Positions 21,576 to 32,630 of a stretch of DNA of 64,000 nt are shown here, in pieces. The stretch comes from Pseudoips prasinana (taxonomy: Eukaryota > Arthropoda > Insecta > Lepidoptera > Nolidae): assembly GCA_951640165.1 (NCBI GenBank), contig OX621238.1:22964001-23028000 (forward strand), written 5' to 3'. The notes under the pieces were generated by a model, which saw only the letters and a program-made list of their open reading frames with translations, was not told where the DNA came from and made no database searches. Position 1 is the stretch's first letter; each line of letters begins with the position of its first letter. Position numbers and translations under genes: made by a program.

Positions 21576-21650
21576 AAAAAACCGAACCGTGAAGTGCGAG
21601 TCAGATTCAATGGCTAAGAATTCTGTACCTTCCTTAGACGTTTAAAATCG
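21576..21650 (+). repeat. repeat R4, 5' part
   Basis: AAAAAACCGAACCGTGAAGT then GCGAGTCAGATTC..GGCTAAGAATTCTGTACC, a diverged version of the AAAAACCGGCCAAGTGCAAG start at 21897. Confidence 0.55.
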
Positions 21651-21654
21651 ACGC

Positions 21655-21886
21655 CCCTCCCGTAATCACTGAGTGGATTTTGCGGGAAACTAAATATCGA
21701 TATAGGATCCTTTAAAAAATACCCACAGAATAAAATATAATTAAAGCACTATTTATATTGTTCGATACTAAGAACAATATGAATGGTGTTTTAATATTAT
21801 TTTATTCTGTGGGTATTTTTTAAAAGACCCTTTATCGATAACTATATTTTTCTGCAAAGATTAACTCAGTGATTAGATTTCACCTA
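21655..21886. mobile_element. long imperfect fold-back element
   Basis: The two halves are inverted copies for about 110 bp each: GTAATCACTGAGTGGATTTT and TATCGATATAGGATCCTTTA on the left; AAAGACCCTTTATCGATA and ACTCAGTGATTAG on the right. The innermost part (AAAAAATACCCACAGAATAA) pairs with ATTCTGTGGGTATTTTTT. Centre near 21768. It lies between two direct partial copies of R4, as if inserted into or adjoining one. Confidence 0.75.
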
Positions 21887-21891
21887 GTAAA

Positions 21892-22318
21892 GTTATTAAA
21901 AAACCGGCCAAGTGCAAGTTGGGCTCGCGCAAGAAGCGTTCATTATTTATAAACGGCAAAAAAATCACGTTTGTTGTATGTGAGCCTCCCTTTCTAATTT
22001 GTTTATTTTAATATAATGGCTAATTTCTAAATTGAATGTGTAACTAAATATTCTATAAATATTTCAAGCTTCTACCTGTTGCCGTTATCAATATCGAACA
22101 AACACCAGCAAAAAATCACGTTTGTTGTTAAATATTTATTTTATCCGGTTTTTTAGTACTTGTTGTTATATCGTCAACTGAAATACATCATGTGTGAAAT
22201 TTCTACAATCAAACCATCACAATTTCAAATACAGCCTGGTGACAGACGGACAGACTGACAGAGAGCGGACTCTTAATAATAGGGTCCCGTTTTACCATTT
22301 GGTTACGGAACCCTAAAA
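21892..22318 (+). repeat. repeat R4, nearly complete
   Basis: Starts AAAAACCGGCCAAGTGCAAG, contains two AAAAAATCACGTTTGTTGT-type blocks (21958 and 22110) and the tract GACAGACGGACAGACTGACA, and ends GGTCCCGTTTTACCATTTGG-TTACGGAACCCTAAAA. I recognise these blocks as a common arthropod dispersed repeat but cannot name its class. Confidence 0.6.
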
Positions 22319-22740
22319 TTACTATTTAAAATATTCCATTCCTAATGTAGGTCATGAACCAATGTAAAACTAGTCTAAATTGTACTAAATTATAGTTAAT
22401 ACCGCAAAATACAATCGAGCTTGATTTAATTATGTCGGCGAAGTTTTGCCTATATGATAAAATAAATGAGCAAAACACGAGTCGCGTAATATTAGTTATA
22501 GTATTGTGTACTAAACAGTTTCTCAATTATATTGAAAATAACTTAAATTGGGATAACGAAATCTCCCGCGATACCCTAAGCCTATTATCCGTAGTCGAAC
22601 AAAACGACATAAATCTAAGTTAAAAGTTAATTTTGTCAATCCGGATAATTCCTCAAGGTTTAATCAGACTAAGTTGGGTGTAATTAATGTTCACTAAGGC
22701 CACACCATCTAGGAAAGCTTCGGCTTAGCCCGCTACGGAA
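22319..22740. other. no recognisable feature
   Basis: Approach to the CpG-rich block. TCAGACT near 22665 fits an arthropod Inr only loosely. Confidence 0.4.
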
Positions 22741-22990
22741 ATCGGAGTTAGCAGCGAGCAGGTCGGGCGCGTGGCGCGCGCCGGGCGGATTGAGCGCGGC
22801 GGCGCGCGGAGCGGTCTGCCGCCAGTGTCATGGGGGCGAGCGACCGCACGAAACGCTCCGCGCTTACCACGCGTACACGCTACCCCCTTATTAAAATTTA
22901 CGTTACCCGCCTGTCAAAAGTCGCTCAAACAAATACACCGACGGACCTATTTAATTAAACGCGTCCCCGCGTGGAAGTTTGTATAAAATT
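22741..22990 (+). promoter_or_regulatory. CpG-rich island, candidate promoter/5' exon
   Basis: 22755-22875 is the most CpG-dense piece of the window (CAGGTCGGGCGCGTGGCGCG, GAGCGCGGCGGCGCGCGGAG) and grades into normal AT-rich DNA by about 22990. It is single-copy here and has no transposon signature. Lepidopteran first exons often look like this. The 71-codon + frame (22771-22986) has no domain and is likely a by-product of GC content. Possible donors downstream are weak (ATTGTAAGT at 23227). A role as upstream exon for the gene at 46079 is conjecture. Confidence 0.35.
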
Positions 22991-24430
22991 AATTCAAAAA
23001 GTATGAAGTGATTTGGTTTACCGCTTTTTGTGCGAGTTTCAAGTATTGGAAAACTTTTTAAAGGACTTGACGGTAAAAATTACAATGGATTGTTGATGTT
23101 CACACGTTATGGCTTATGCTTACTGTCAATATTTAATACAATAATGGTTCACCTACTGTTTTAACAATCAGGTGGCTTTTATTATTGATAACAATCATTT
23201 ACATACCAACATTATAATAAGGACAAAAATTGTAAGTTGTTAGATATACGACCGATACTTTTATGATTAAAACATGTAGTGTGCATGTTAATGTTCGATT
23301 AACTCTCTTCTAATTACTCTCATTACATTATTACATAAATGTTATGATATTAATGTAGATAATTAATAAAATACCGTTGTATTTCAATAAGTTGAATGAA
23401 AGTAAGCGACGGAGCACCGTAAGGTTTATTTTATTACATCACAAAAACAGGGAAGAGCTGTAAGGCCGAAGCTATTTATCCAGATAGACTTTGGCTTGAT
23501 TAAAATGCAGAATGGATATTCCGTTACGTGGTCGATTTCATTAAAGAATTTGGCGGCGGCGAGCCGTTTCAGCCGATATACCGACCTTTGGCCGCTGCTT
23601 TCCAATTTTCTTTTGTAGAGCTATCTACATAAAGCATACCCTAAAATATTGGAAAACTGCCCGCTCTGATCCTTTTTGTAACGTCGCACTAATGGGTCGG
23701 TTTAAACCATTTTATGTAATTGCTTTTATTACCCAAGTAATACTGATCACCGCGTTTTCCAATAAAATGTCTTTCCGAAGAATATCTATATTTTCCATAA
23801 GTATTTCTAACGATCATTCGGAACGCCTGTTGAGTACCTAAGTCTAATTACCAACTTTTTAATATTTCTCATTTTCAACTAAGACAGCTGAAAATGGAAG
23901 TAATTTTGGAAATTGTTGAGAGACTTGAGCTTTGGAGTACAATAGAGAATTTTAGTTACGTAATTATATTGTGTTTCTTAGATCTTGAGATGTTATTAAA
24001 TGGCATACTTGGCTCACTCAGTCCGCCCACCACCCGCGCCTTAACCACTTTACACGTTTATGGTTTGAAGAATGAATATTTTAAGTTTTTATCTACTGAA
24101 GTATTTAAGCAGTAAGCTCTCTTTGCTAGATAAGTAAAAAGTCTCTCTTGCTTTTTCTATCATTACCTTCGTAATGTACTTTATAATAAGGCAGTAAGTT
24201 TTCTAATACCAGTGTTTTTATAAGGAAAATGATTTCGCAAAGATCAGAGGATCTTAAGGTAAACTGTGGTATAAAGGGTACTTTTGTATATTTTCTGCTT
24301 TAATACCGACTCTTTTGCCTTAATGTAGCCTTCATTTCGCGCTATGTGGCCAATTCTATTTCACTTATTGATGGAATATAGACGCAGTAAGGAAACCATT
24401 GGGGACCTATGTTTTCGGTTGGATATCGGT
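22991..24430. other. no recognisable feature
   Basis: A moderately GC patch GGCGGCGGCGAGCCGTTTCA at 23550-23570 is isolated. Frame 23894-24115 (73 codons) is unconvincing. Confidence 0.4.
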
Positions 24431-24432
24431 TG

Positions 24433-24646
24433 TATGGTGACGGCATAGAATATCAACACCCCATCTCATCCCGTGGGGGGCGTAGAAATCGTCCGAGGGA
24501 ATACTTACCATAGAGCGGGCAGCAGTGTTTTTCTGTGGTCCGTGACCATCAAACTTTGACTGCCAAGCGAGGCGATTATGGCATATCCCCCCATTCTTAG
24601 CGGGCGGTCCAGCAGTGGACGTACTTTGGCTGACATGATGATCGAT
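24433..24646 (+). repeat. dispersed repeat R3, copy 2
   Basis: Co-linear with 2752-2972 and better preserved at the right end, GTCCAGCAGTGGACGTACTT-TGGCTGACATGATGATC, which ties R3 to the LINE-P-like tails. Confidence 0.7.
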
Positions 24647-25004
24647 TCAGCCAATAAATCTATGAATCAACAGATTTAAAGGCTGACTGCTAGTCTATTG
24701 CAGCAAAATAAGATAAACTAAGTATTACATGATAAAAGAAACCTATATATGGCCCAACTGAGGGCCTTACTATAACCAAACTCGCGTTACGGACCCTTCT
24801 GACCAGAATCATAACTTTGTCATTATGACGCTATTGCTTGCTCTTTCTGAAATTTGACAAAGTAAACTATGAGTTTAAATGGAGACGTATAATGATTATT
24901 AACTGATCGCGCTTGCCGACACACTGAATTTAATATGTATCATCCTACTATATATCGTCGTTCATTATATTTCATATTATATTAAGTAAACATTTAGTAT
25001 TGTA

Positions 25005-25213
25005 CTAGTACTACCCCCCCGTCCGTGCGCGACTTCCAGGGTTGCCAACTGAAAACCAGCGCTAGGTATAACCCACCTAGTGCTGAGGTGGTGACCCTTT
25101 CGGCAGAACTCAAACCTATGTATGTAATGTCTTGTAGAACTGTGTGTTGTATATTTGTACTCCTCATTTGCTTGTGTGTTGTGCTGAATTAAATGTTTTT
25201 CATTTCATTTCAT
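25005..25213 (+). repeat. retroelement 3' UTR with (CATTT)n tail
   Basis: GACTTCCAGGGTTGCCAACT, a stem CTAGGTATAACCCACCTAG and then GAATTAAATGTTTTTCATTTC-type tail. Looks like a Jockey-group LINE 3' UTR; no coding part. Confidence 0.45.
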
Positions 25214-25397
25214 AGAATATTATTAATGCGGAAGTTTGTGAGCATCTATGGATGTATGGAAGTTTATTATTATTTTACGCAAAACGGACGGAACAGATTT
25301 TGATGAAACTTTGTAGTAATATAGCTTATATATCCGAATAACACGTAGGCTATAATTTATTAAGTTGAACGCGGCTGAAACCGCGCAGCTCAGTTAG
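25214..25397 (+). mobile_element. Helitron-like short element, subtype A
   Basis: ATTATTAATGCGGAAGTTTG start, TTTTGATGAAACTTTGTAGT core, and ACGCGGCTGAAACCGCGCAG hairpin; terminal CTAG decayed to TTAG. It begins where the preceding LINE tail ends. Confidence 0.75.
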
Positions 25398-25419
25398 TAA
25401 TTTTTTTTATTAGTCTGTG

Positions 25420-25625
25420 GGAATGCCTAAGCGTGCTACCCGCAAAATGTGCCTATTCGGGTTGGTATGTCGGATTCACACTGACTATACATAACCTGTC
25501 GTGGACTTCTCTTGGCGCCTGTTGGGAGGAGCCCATTGACGCGGATATGCTGCCCCGGTGCCGCCCTTTTACGTCATCTGAGACGTCATGTCTCAGATGG
25601 TCATAATAAAAATAACCTAAAACCT
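25420..25625 (+). repeat. retroelement 3' UTR with hairpin and (AACCTA)n tail
   Basis: GTCTGTGGGAATGCCTAAGC onward; a perfect stem CATCTGAGAC-GTCAT-GTCTCAGATG lies at 25575-25599, followed by AATAAAAATAACC-TAAAACCTAAAC. The tail is not an array of the insect telomere unit TTAGG. Confidence 0.45.
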
Positions 25626-26390
25626 AAACTAGAGACATTTAATAGAGAAAAATAAACTTTTTTTAGATTTGTACTATCATATACTGCGTCTTAATTGGAT
25701 ACACGATTTTGAGGAACGAAACCTATAAAGTATTTAACAAAATATTTAACACGGAATTCGAATTGGCCAACGGTTTCCAGTTTCTACTTTGAAGGGGTTA
25801 TTATACGGTTATCGCAAAGTACCCACATAGCACTTAAATCTAATTGCATTAGCTTTCACAGTAGGTTCTGTTCGCGGTTATCGTCTTCGGTGAAAATGTT
25901 CAGATCGTTTGCTCCACGTGTCACAAGTTATTCGATCGCCGGGTCCTCGCGAAATGGATCTATTCCGTGACTCAGTTACATATAAGCCGAAATGAGCCAA
26001 CTAGACCAAGTTTATTGCATCGACCATATTTTATTGTAGATTATGTCGTAGTATAGGAAAATATACTTTAGCTATAGTGACTACCATTACAGAGATAGAG
26101 AACTGATAAGCCGACATAGAAGCGGCTTTGATTACCTTATTAGTCTAGTGATAGGTTAAGTTGTTATTGGGATTATATAGTTAAGAAAAAAATTCAACAG
26201 TTAGTGATATTACACCTCCGTGCGTTGGAGATCGTTTTGCGCTTACCTAATATGTTTCCGATTGTTACAGATTATATTTTATAAATTTCAGAAAGGAATA
26301 AAGAATGCACCCATGTTTTTAAAGTTAACGTTTACAATTAGAAAGCATTCACCGAACATTACCGGACAATTTTGTGTTCAATATAATGTG
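25626..26390. other. no recognisable feature
   Basis: Mixed-composition unique sequence; no exon signature. Confidence 0.45.
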
Positions 26391-26391
26391 G

Positions 26392-26475
26392 ACTGCACGT
26401 GTAGAGCAGTCGTGAAGACAGTCGCCCTGCCGCTTCGCGTCCCGGGTTCGATTCTCACACAGGACAACTATTTTA
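26392..26475 (+). mobile_element. SINE-2-like tRNA head
   Basis: A box GTGTAGAGCAGTCGTGAAG and B box GGGTTCGATTCTC with GACAGTCGCC and CCGCTTCGCG between, matching the SINE-2 head at 62625-62697. The 3' body differs (ATTTTATTTATTTATTTTAC), so a hybrid or truncated copy. Confidence 0.6.
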
Positions 26476-26650
26476 TTTATTTATTTTACTCAGAGAAAAA
26501 CACATATTGTGACCGGATACAAATGTGCACTTTGTTCTGTGGAGAGACCTAGTCCCAGTTCATATTAACTGAAAATTTACCTTGTGGTAGTGCAGAAAAT
26601 TAGTTTCTAAAGACGCAAAAGGGCCATTCCAGTAAGATAGAGATATTACA

Positions 26651-26690
26651 TTAGATATTAACAGTGGTTTAGATAATAACAGTGGTTTAT
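26651..26690. repeat. 19-bp tandem duplication
   Basis: GATATTAACAGTGGTTTA is followed by GATAATAACAGTGGTTTA. Confidence 0.85.
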
Positions 26691-27280
26691 AGATAGTTTT
26701 ATATAGAAAGGAATGAAAGTTCAAGTATTTTCATAGATCTTGCTTCTAGTAGTATGTTGTGAGAGACCATAATATTGCTAATCAAGTTTTACTATACACC
26801 ATCAGCTACTGAATTTGTGCGTTACTCATATACAAGGTAACATGGTAGAGGAGTTTTAAGGAGCGCAATTTGCCCGTTAAACTGAACAAATTATTTTTTC
26901 GGTGATTTATACAAGATGCGCCGATTGATCCAAATTTCACGCACGTCGGGTGTCTTTTTTTAAACCTAGTCGAGTACATTTAAAAACTTGGTCTATTATA
27001 TATTTTTAAAGTTTTATGTTAATTTGTGTATAATTATAATGTATTATTAAATAAGTCCAAAACAAAAAAGTAAATTCCTGTTCTGAATTTCACCGTCTAT
27101 TCGCCAAGTAAACACTAGCCAGTGCAGGCACTGTTTCACAAGTTGAGTCTACATTCTTTGTCAGTCTCCACCATCGAAAGCAATGAGTTTTCCAAACAAA
27201 GTCTGCAGGTGATTTGTTTTAGCTCGTTGTCGTCTGCGTACCTGCACGTTTTGAATCACTTCAAAGCTCGTAATAGTGTA
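26691..27280. other. no recognisable feature
   Basis: AT-rich unique sequence before the tandem duplication. Confidence 0.45.
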
Positions 27281-28093
27281 GAACGAGGGTGAATGTGGCA
27301 GGTAATATTCAGCTTGTAACAAAATGACTGCACCGCGTGGACGTTTGCCTCACATGTTTGTGGCTTCAACTTAAAAGTAATTGTGAGAGTAAATATTATG
27401 TTATGAGACTTTAAAATAACACTCAGTATATTCTCAAAACATACCGTACTACTAAGAATTGTTTTTATTAACATTTTTACTCCGAAATTCTCAGCAATGA
27501 TAACAGTGGGATATTTCCAAAAGCTTCATTGTTAGATCGTAGCATTAAGCTCTGAATGTGGGTCGTTTTATCAACGTTATTTAATTATGCGTCTGATATG
27601 ATAACGACAACAGATATGTATAAACCGAGGCTGAGTGTGGCAGGTAATACTCAGCTTGTACAGACGCCAGCACATCCAGCTACCCCAATCTTTCAACTTT
27701 TTTTTATAGATTTTCAACTTTATCATAAAAGCATAAGGTTCACTTTCAATTGGGGAAATTTGACTGATTGGGGTAGCTTGATGTGCTGGCGTCTGTAGCA
27801 AAATGACTGCACTGCCTGGACGTTTGCCTCGCATGTTTGTGGCTTCAAGTTAAAAGTAATTGTGAGAGTCAATATTGTGTGTGTAACATGGAACTTTAAA
27901 ACAACAATTACACTATATACTTAAACATACCATACTACTAAGAATTATAGTGAAATTCTCAGCAATGTTAACAGTAGGATATTTCAAAAAGCTTCATTGT
28001 TAGATGGTAGCATTAAACTCTGAATATAATATGTAGGTCGTTTTATCAACGTCATTTAATTATGCGTCCGTTATGATAACGACAATAGATATG
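27281..28093. repeat. diverged tandem duplication, two units of about 340 bp
   Basis: Unit 1 (27281-27618) and unit 2 (27624-28093 less an insert) share GTGGCAGGTAAT, AGCTTGTA, AAAATGACTGCAC, TGGACGTTTGCCTC, GCTTCATTGTTAGAT and TATGATAACGACAA in order. Divergence by eye is 10-20 percent. Unit 2 carries a MITE that unit 1 lacks. Confidence 0.85.
27661..27795. mobile_element. TA-flanked MITE (family M), copy 1
   Basis: Terminal inverted repeats CAGACGCCAGCACATC and its complement with AGCTACCCCAATC next to them; about 30 bp each. TA flanks both ends (27659-27660, 27796-27797). The paralogous site in unit 1 of the tandem duplication reads CTTGTAACAAAATG with a single TA, an empty site. This fits a Tc1/mariner-type non-autonomous element. 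The overlapping 80-85 codon frames are by-products. Confidence 0.9.
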
Positions 28094-28512
28094 ACTAGGA
28101 GCAGCCCTTTGATAAGGGTATCACGGAATCAAATTATTACAGTATAATGTTCTAAAAATTAAAGAATAATTTGTAAGCGAACCCTTTCCTCTAATACTCT
28201 ATGAAAGCGGTCAAGTGGAGCCTGTCGACTGAGGGTTTTGTAATAACGTGATTAATTTGGAAAATTCAATTAACCGGACTTTTTTATGTTTTAGGGTAAA
28301 ATTTATATTGACTATTATTATGGAATTTTCCTGACTGGACCAAACATGAAGAAACGAAATGATGCTATGAATTTTTTCTCTACTAAACAAACAATATTCG
28401 TATGAAACATATGTTAAGTATTTTAGCTATGTGACCCGTGTAATGGGCTTCTAGAAATCGGCTGTAACAAACCATTAAAGTCCGAAAAATGGTTACTCAT
28501 AGATTCATTTGT
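28094..28512. other. no recognisable feature
   Basis: AT-rich unique sequence. Confidence 0.45.
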
Positions 28513-28584
28513 CAGTGGGGTTTTGAACCAGCACCTCCTCTGGTAATTCGCGGATAGTCGCTCTACCATAAAGCTACGAACGAG
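28513..28584 (-). tRNA. tRNA-like pseudogene or SINE head
   Basis: Minus strand: A box TAGCTTTATGGTAGAGCG and B box GGTTCAAAACCCC at tRNA spacing. A D-arm can pair (GCTT/GAGC) but the anticodon stem does not, so it is not a working tRNA gene. No known SINE body follows. Confidence 0.45.
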
Positions 28585-29530
28585 ACACACTGGCTAATCA
28601 AATTTAGGATTCCCTTGCTAACACCCTTTCGGAGGGTATAGGGGTTAACCCTTGGCTTTGTTTTTCTAGAGAAATGGCTAACTGACTTGTTCACAGTTGC
28701 ATATGGAAGCACATATCATATTGATAATACCTTCCAAACTATTAAATTTTAGTTTCATAGCATTATTCCCATTTTCGGGAACTAAACTTTTGCGAAACAT
28801 TAAAACAGGCTAGAAATAAATCAGTCTAGAAAAAGTAATTTAACCAGTTATCAGCATGAGCATATTTTTTATTTTACAACAAATAATGTTATAAAGCTAA
28901 AATGCTAATTTTGAAAGGTTTTATTAATATGACATGTACTACTATAATATAGGTTTATATGGATGGTTATACTTAGATATATACTAATATGCCGAGATAG
29001 GTACAAAGTATTACGTAAAAAGAAAGTAAGTTTTTCTCGAAAAGTCTAAAGGTGGATCGTACTCGCAGATAGTTTCAAGATATAAAAACCGAATAGAGAC
29101 CGCACCTGGAATACGTATTAGATCCTTTAAACCTTACAATATACCGTCCAAAGTACATAAGCTATCCTTAGGTAGGTACCTATATTACGCGAGGACAAAT
29201 GAACCTTTATTTTACTACTTCGTTAGCCACCTTATATATGGTGTCTGAGAAATACACGCCAAAGATTAATCATTGGAATGGCTGTCTCAATTATAAGTTG
29301 CTACTCCAAGTTAATTAACTAAGATCAATATACTCTCCTCCATTGTTACTTACCGTAAAGTAACACAAACAACTGATAGAATAATAAATAAGGTTAAATT
29401 AAATTAGCTAGCGCAACTTCGCAAGAATAATAAATTAATTTTAAAGAATTCATATTATAAAGCCAGTAAAGAATAATATTGAAAAATTTACCAATTCTGC
29501 GTGATAGTAATTAACTTGTGATAATATTTT
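28585..29530. other. no recognisable feature
   Basis: AT-rich unique sequence. Confidence 0.45.
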
Positions 29531-29531
29531 A

Positions 29532-29710
29532 CTAGCTTTGCCCTGCGGTTTTACCCGCGTTAAACTTTATAAATTATAGCCTATGTGTAATTCGGATATA
29601 TACGCTATATTACAAGAAAGTTTCATGACAATCCGGTAGTTTTTGCGTGAAAGAGTAACAAACATACACACTCACACACTCATAAACTTTCGCTTTTATA
29701 ATATAAGTGT
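29532..29710 (-). mobile_element. Helitron-like short element, subtype A
   Basis: CTAG at 29532-29535, then CTGCGGTTTTACCCGCGTTA hairpin, TAGTTTTTGCGTGAAAGAGT and TCGCTTTTATAATATAAGTG at the 5' end. A well-kept copy. Confidence 0.85.
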
Positions 29711-30636
29711 GATTTTTAAACAATTTAAAAAGCGGAATCTTCACAATACGCGATGTTTATTTTTCGAGTGTGTTGTTCAATTTTTGTGTAGAGATAGTTA
29801 ACCGTGATTATATTTCATTTTTAACCAACTTAAAAAAGGGAAGTCTTCTCAATTCGCGTGTTTCAACATGCACGGTGATATTTGTCTCATTCAATGAATA
29901 GCCTGCTTGGTCAGCAGGTACGAATCCGACTGAAAATCTGTGAGGCAAGATAATTTAACGCTGGGATTTTCGGAACGAAAGAAACCCAGCAGCTCTTAAA
30001 TGACAATGTATGGGTATGGGATGATTAAGACGACTGATTTATAAAAGACTTGTTGCGTCTATACGAGATAGACGACTAGCGGTCATAACTGCTGATGAAG
30101 GCTGTACTAATTATTAAAACCATAAAATGACGATATAACTAAAAAAAATGTTGTTTGAATTTTTTATTGATGTTCAGATTTAATTTCAAAATTCTTAGAA
30201 TTTTTGATTTTGAGTTAAATTAAGTTCTACTTTGCTTGGTGAATGTCCCGAATATGTTATCGTATTTTTTACATAAAATCATTTATATTAAATATAAATT
30301 ACTGACATGTAAATAAAGTCTATGCTTTATATCTAATAAAATTGACATTGTGAAATAGATATGTTTAAGCAATTATAAAACGGTGGTAGACATATCCAGA
30401 CCGCGAAAGTACATCACCGATTTCACCGACGTTTATGAACTGATTTTGATAGTTGTTTGTTACATTCGAATGCGATGTTTTCATGCAAATTTGGTTAGAA
30501 TCTTAAAATTATCGTAAGAGTCGTAAAAAGTTGTCATATCAGAATCTGTAATGTTGAGCAAAAGTAGTTTTGAGATATTGAAGAAATAGTTCTTATGTTA
30601 TTATATGAAGCTGATGAACATATACCATGTTTCATA
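29711..30636. other. no recognisable feature
   Basis: AT-rich unique sequence. Confidence 0.45.
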
Positions 30637-30680
30637 CACGTCATCATCATCATCATTATGGTGGATAAAGGCCTCCTTTA
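30637..30680 (-). mobile_element. LINE-P tail remnant
   Basis: GTCATCATCATCATCATTAT then GGTGGATAAAGGCCTCC: the (CAT)n end and the GGACAAAGGCCTCC block of the minus-strand tail. Confidence 0.5.
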
Positions 30681-32294
30681 TACACACAAATATATAATAT
30701 TCTACTCTATTGTTTAAAAGTAGGTAGATTTTAAGTACTTTTTCGGAAATTCAATTAGTGAACTTGCCATAATAGTGAAAATGTTAAAATTTCAAGTATT
30801 CGATAATATATTTCGTGATATAATATGGGTCGTGAGGAAAGATAATCTGGTTAACTAATATCTGGAAATCTCTGATTTTGCGAGTCATGAACAAATGAAG
30901 CAAAGATCGATAGTTTCCATTTTAGCACAGTATATTATAAAGAAAGGAATCGAATGTAATAATTTTACTGCTCATTAAAACGGTTTGCATAAACCCGGCG
31001 TCGAGAATACGGAAAATTCTTCTAGTAAATGCAATAAATAATGCATCGGTGGTACAATTCATGCGAAACATGAAGAATAAACGTTGGCATATCATCTCGT
31101 TAGGAAATATGGGACACGGTGGCGGCGCGCTCAGCAAAATGTGTTGCATTGCTCTTTGTGTCATGTTCTTTTGTTCGGTGATCTACTCGTATACCGGGCA
31201 TAACGTGTTGTGTAATTTTTCAATAACCTACTGTAATAGCATGCTAATTAAAGGGTCGTGAGAAATAAATAAACTAGAAGCAGGATGTCTACGGTTTCTG
31301 TAATACTGTAAGCTTTAAGCGGATGTGACCTAATTTCGGAATTTGATATTTATAGCTCCAATTAGTATTAAGGGTTTTAATGAGCTTCGTTGTTATTTAA
31401 CACTAGCTATGTCTATGACTTTATCCACGTAGTCTTAATTTTAGCTTAATTAATTTAAACACAGATTGATTTGAAGGTTAGCCTTGATAATTAAAGAATT
31501 TTCCTAAATACAGCCATCTAATTAATGAAGACGTGTTTGTTCAAAATATCTTCATAATGCTGAGGGGTCTAGCTGTATCTTGAAATTCCCTGGACGGTTT
31601 CTGATAATTTTAAACCCCACTAGTATACAGTCTGGCTTTATACCTTCAACTGTAACTATCCTTTCGTGATGATTTAACTAAATACACTAAACAGAAAACC
31701 AGATATAAATTCTAAAAATAGCAGATTCCAACTGGAAATAAAGGTTATATTTGTTTTTTTTCTGTTTACTCATTTGTCGCAGATAAAATGTAGAAACATT
31801 TTTAAACTTATGTTTTAATTTAGCAATATACATTTTTATCGACTGGGAACATTTGATGGAAATTTTTATAATGAATATAATGTGAAATCTTACAAAACCT
31901 TTAAGTGTATTTCTCAGCATTGGAATAAGACCTAACTTATAGTCTGTTAATAAGACCGCCAACAGCTTTAAATCAGGAGATCAGTAAATTTAATTAAAAA
32001 AATTGTGTTTAAACTCACATCAAACCAGTCGGCTCCAAGAATATTACCGTAACATAATTATAAATTCACCCAAACTTCCCTATTATGTTGGAAAACTCCA
32101 AACAAATATTGACTGAAAAAGTTTATTAAAGCCATGCATATTATTAATTTAATATAAATTAGGCGAATTCAGACACACCCAAACATGTGGGCATATCTAT
32201 TAAAGAACACACGTATGGTCAACAGTAGAAGTAACAACACTGGTTTAAAATATTATCCGATATAATATATCGGTATATATAATTATATCCTATT
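30681..32294. other. no recognisable feature
   Basis: Frames of 70-91 codons (31049-31261 +, 31687-31962 -) show no motif; the second is lysine-rich and AT-driven. Confidence 0.45.
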
Positions 32295-32630
32295 GACTCC
32301 CTCGTTGGTACAGCGGTAGCGTGTTCACCCGAAGAGAACGAGGTACTGGGTTCAAATCTCGGGTCGGGCCAAAAGTGATATAGGGACTTTTCTGTATAAA
32401 GAAAAAAATCTCAGCATCAGCCCGAAGACTGGGAGTTGGCGGTATTATACCCCCGTGCCTCGGAGAGCACGTAAAGCCATCGGTCCTTTACCTGACCTCT
32501 TTCCGGTCGTGTCGCCTAGGCGTCCCATCGGATCATGAGAGTGATGGATAAAAAGTGCTCCTGTGTTTGCGCACACACTGTTGAGACTGGCCGCCGAGGT
32601 CGAAATCCGGCTAGGACGACATTATTATTA
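32295..32630 (+). mobile_element. SINE-3 (tRNA head, shared core), full-length
   Basis: Head: A box CGTTGGTACAGCGGTAGCG and B box GGGTTCAAATCTC. Body: GCCCGAAGACTGGGAGT, then the core CGTGCCTCGGAGAGCACGTA with AAGCC..CGGTCCT, then TGTTTGCGCACACACTG and GAGACTGGCCGCC, ending in ATTATTATTAAAA. The core also occurs in the 5S-SINE. A minus-strand copy lies at 56268-56608. Confidence 0.8.

Noticed and set aside
22771..22986. 71-codon Arg/Ala/Gly-rich frame in the CpG island
   Set aside because: GC-driven frame without domain; AGA/CGC mix and lack of a donor at its end give no support.
24433..24646. R3 as a host gene exon (GC-richer, conserved)
   Set aside because: It recurs at 2752 and partly at 57958 and 34868, so it is a dispersed repeat.
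27556..27834. Two opposing 80-85 codon frames
   Set aside because: Created by the palindromic MITE at 27661-27795; they start and end inside duplicated non-coding DNA.
27281..28093. Two-unit repeat considered as a CRISPR-like or satellite array
   Set aside because: Only two units with 10-20 percent divergence and no spacers.
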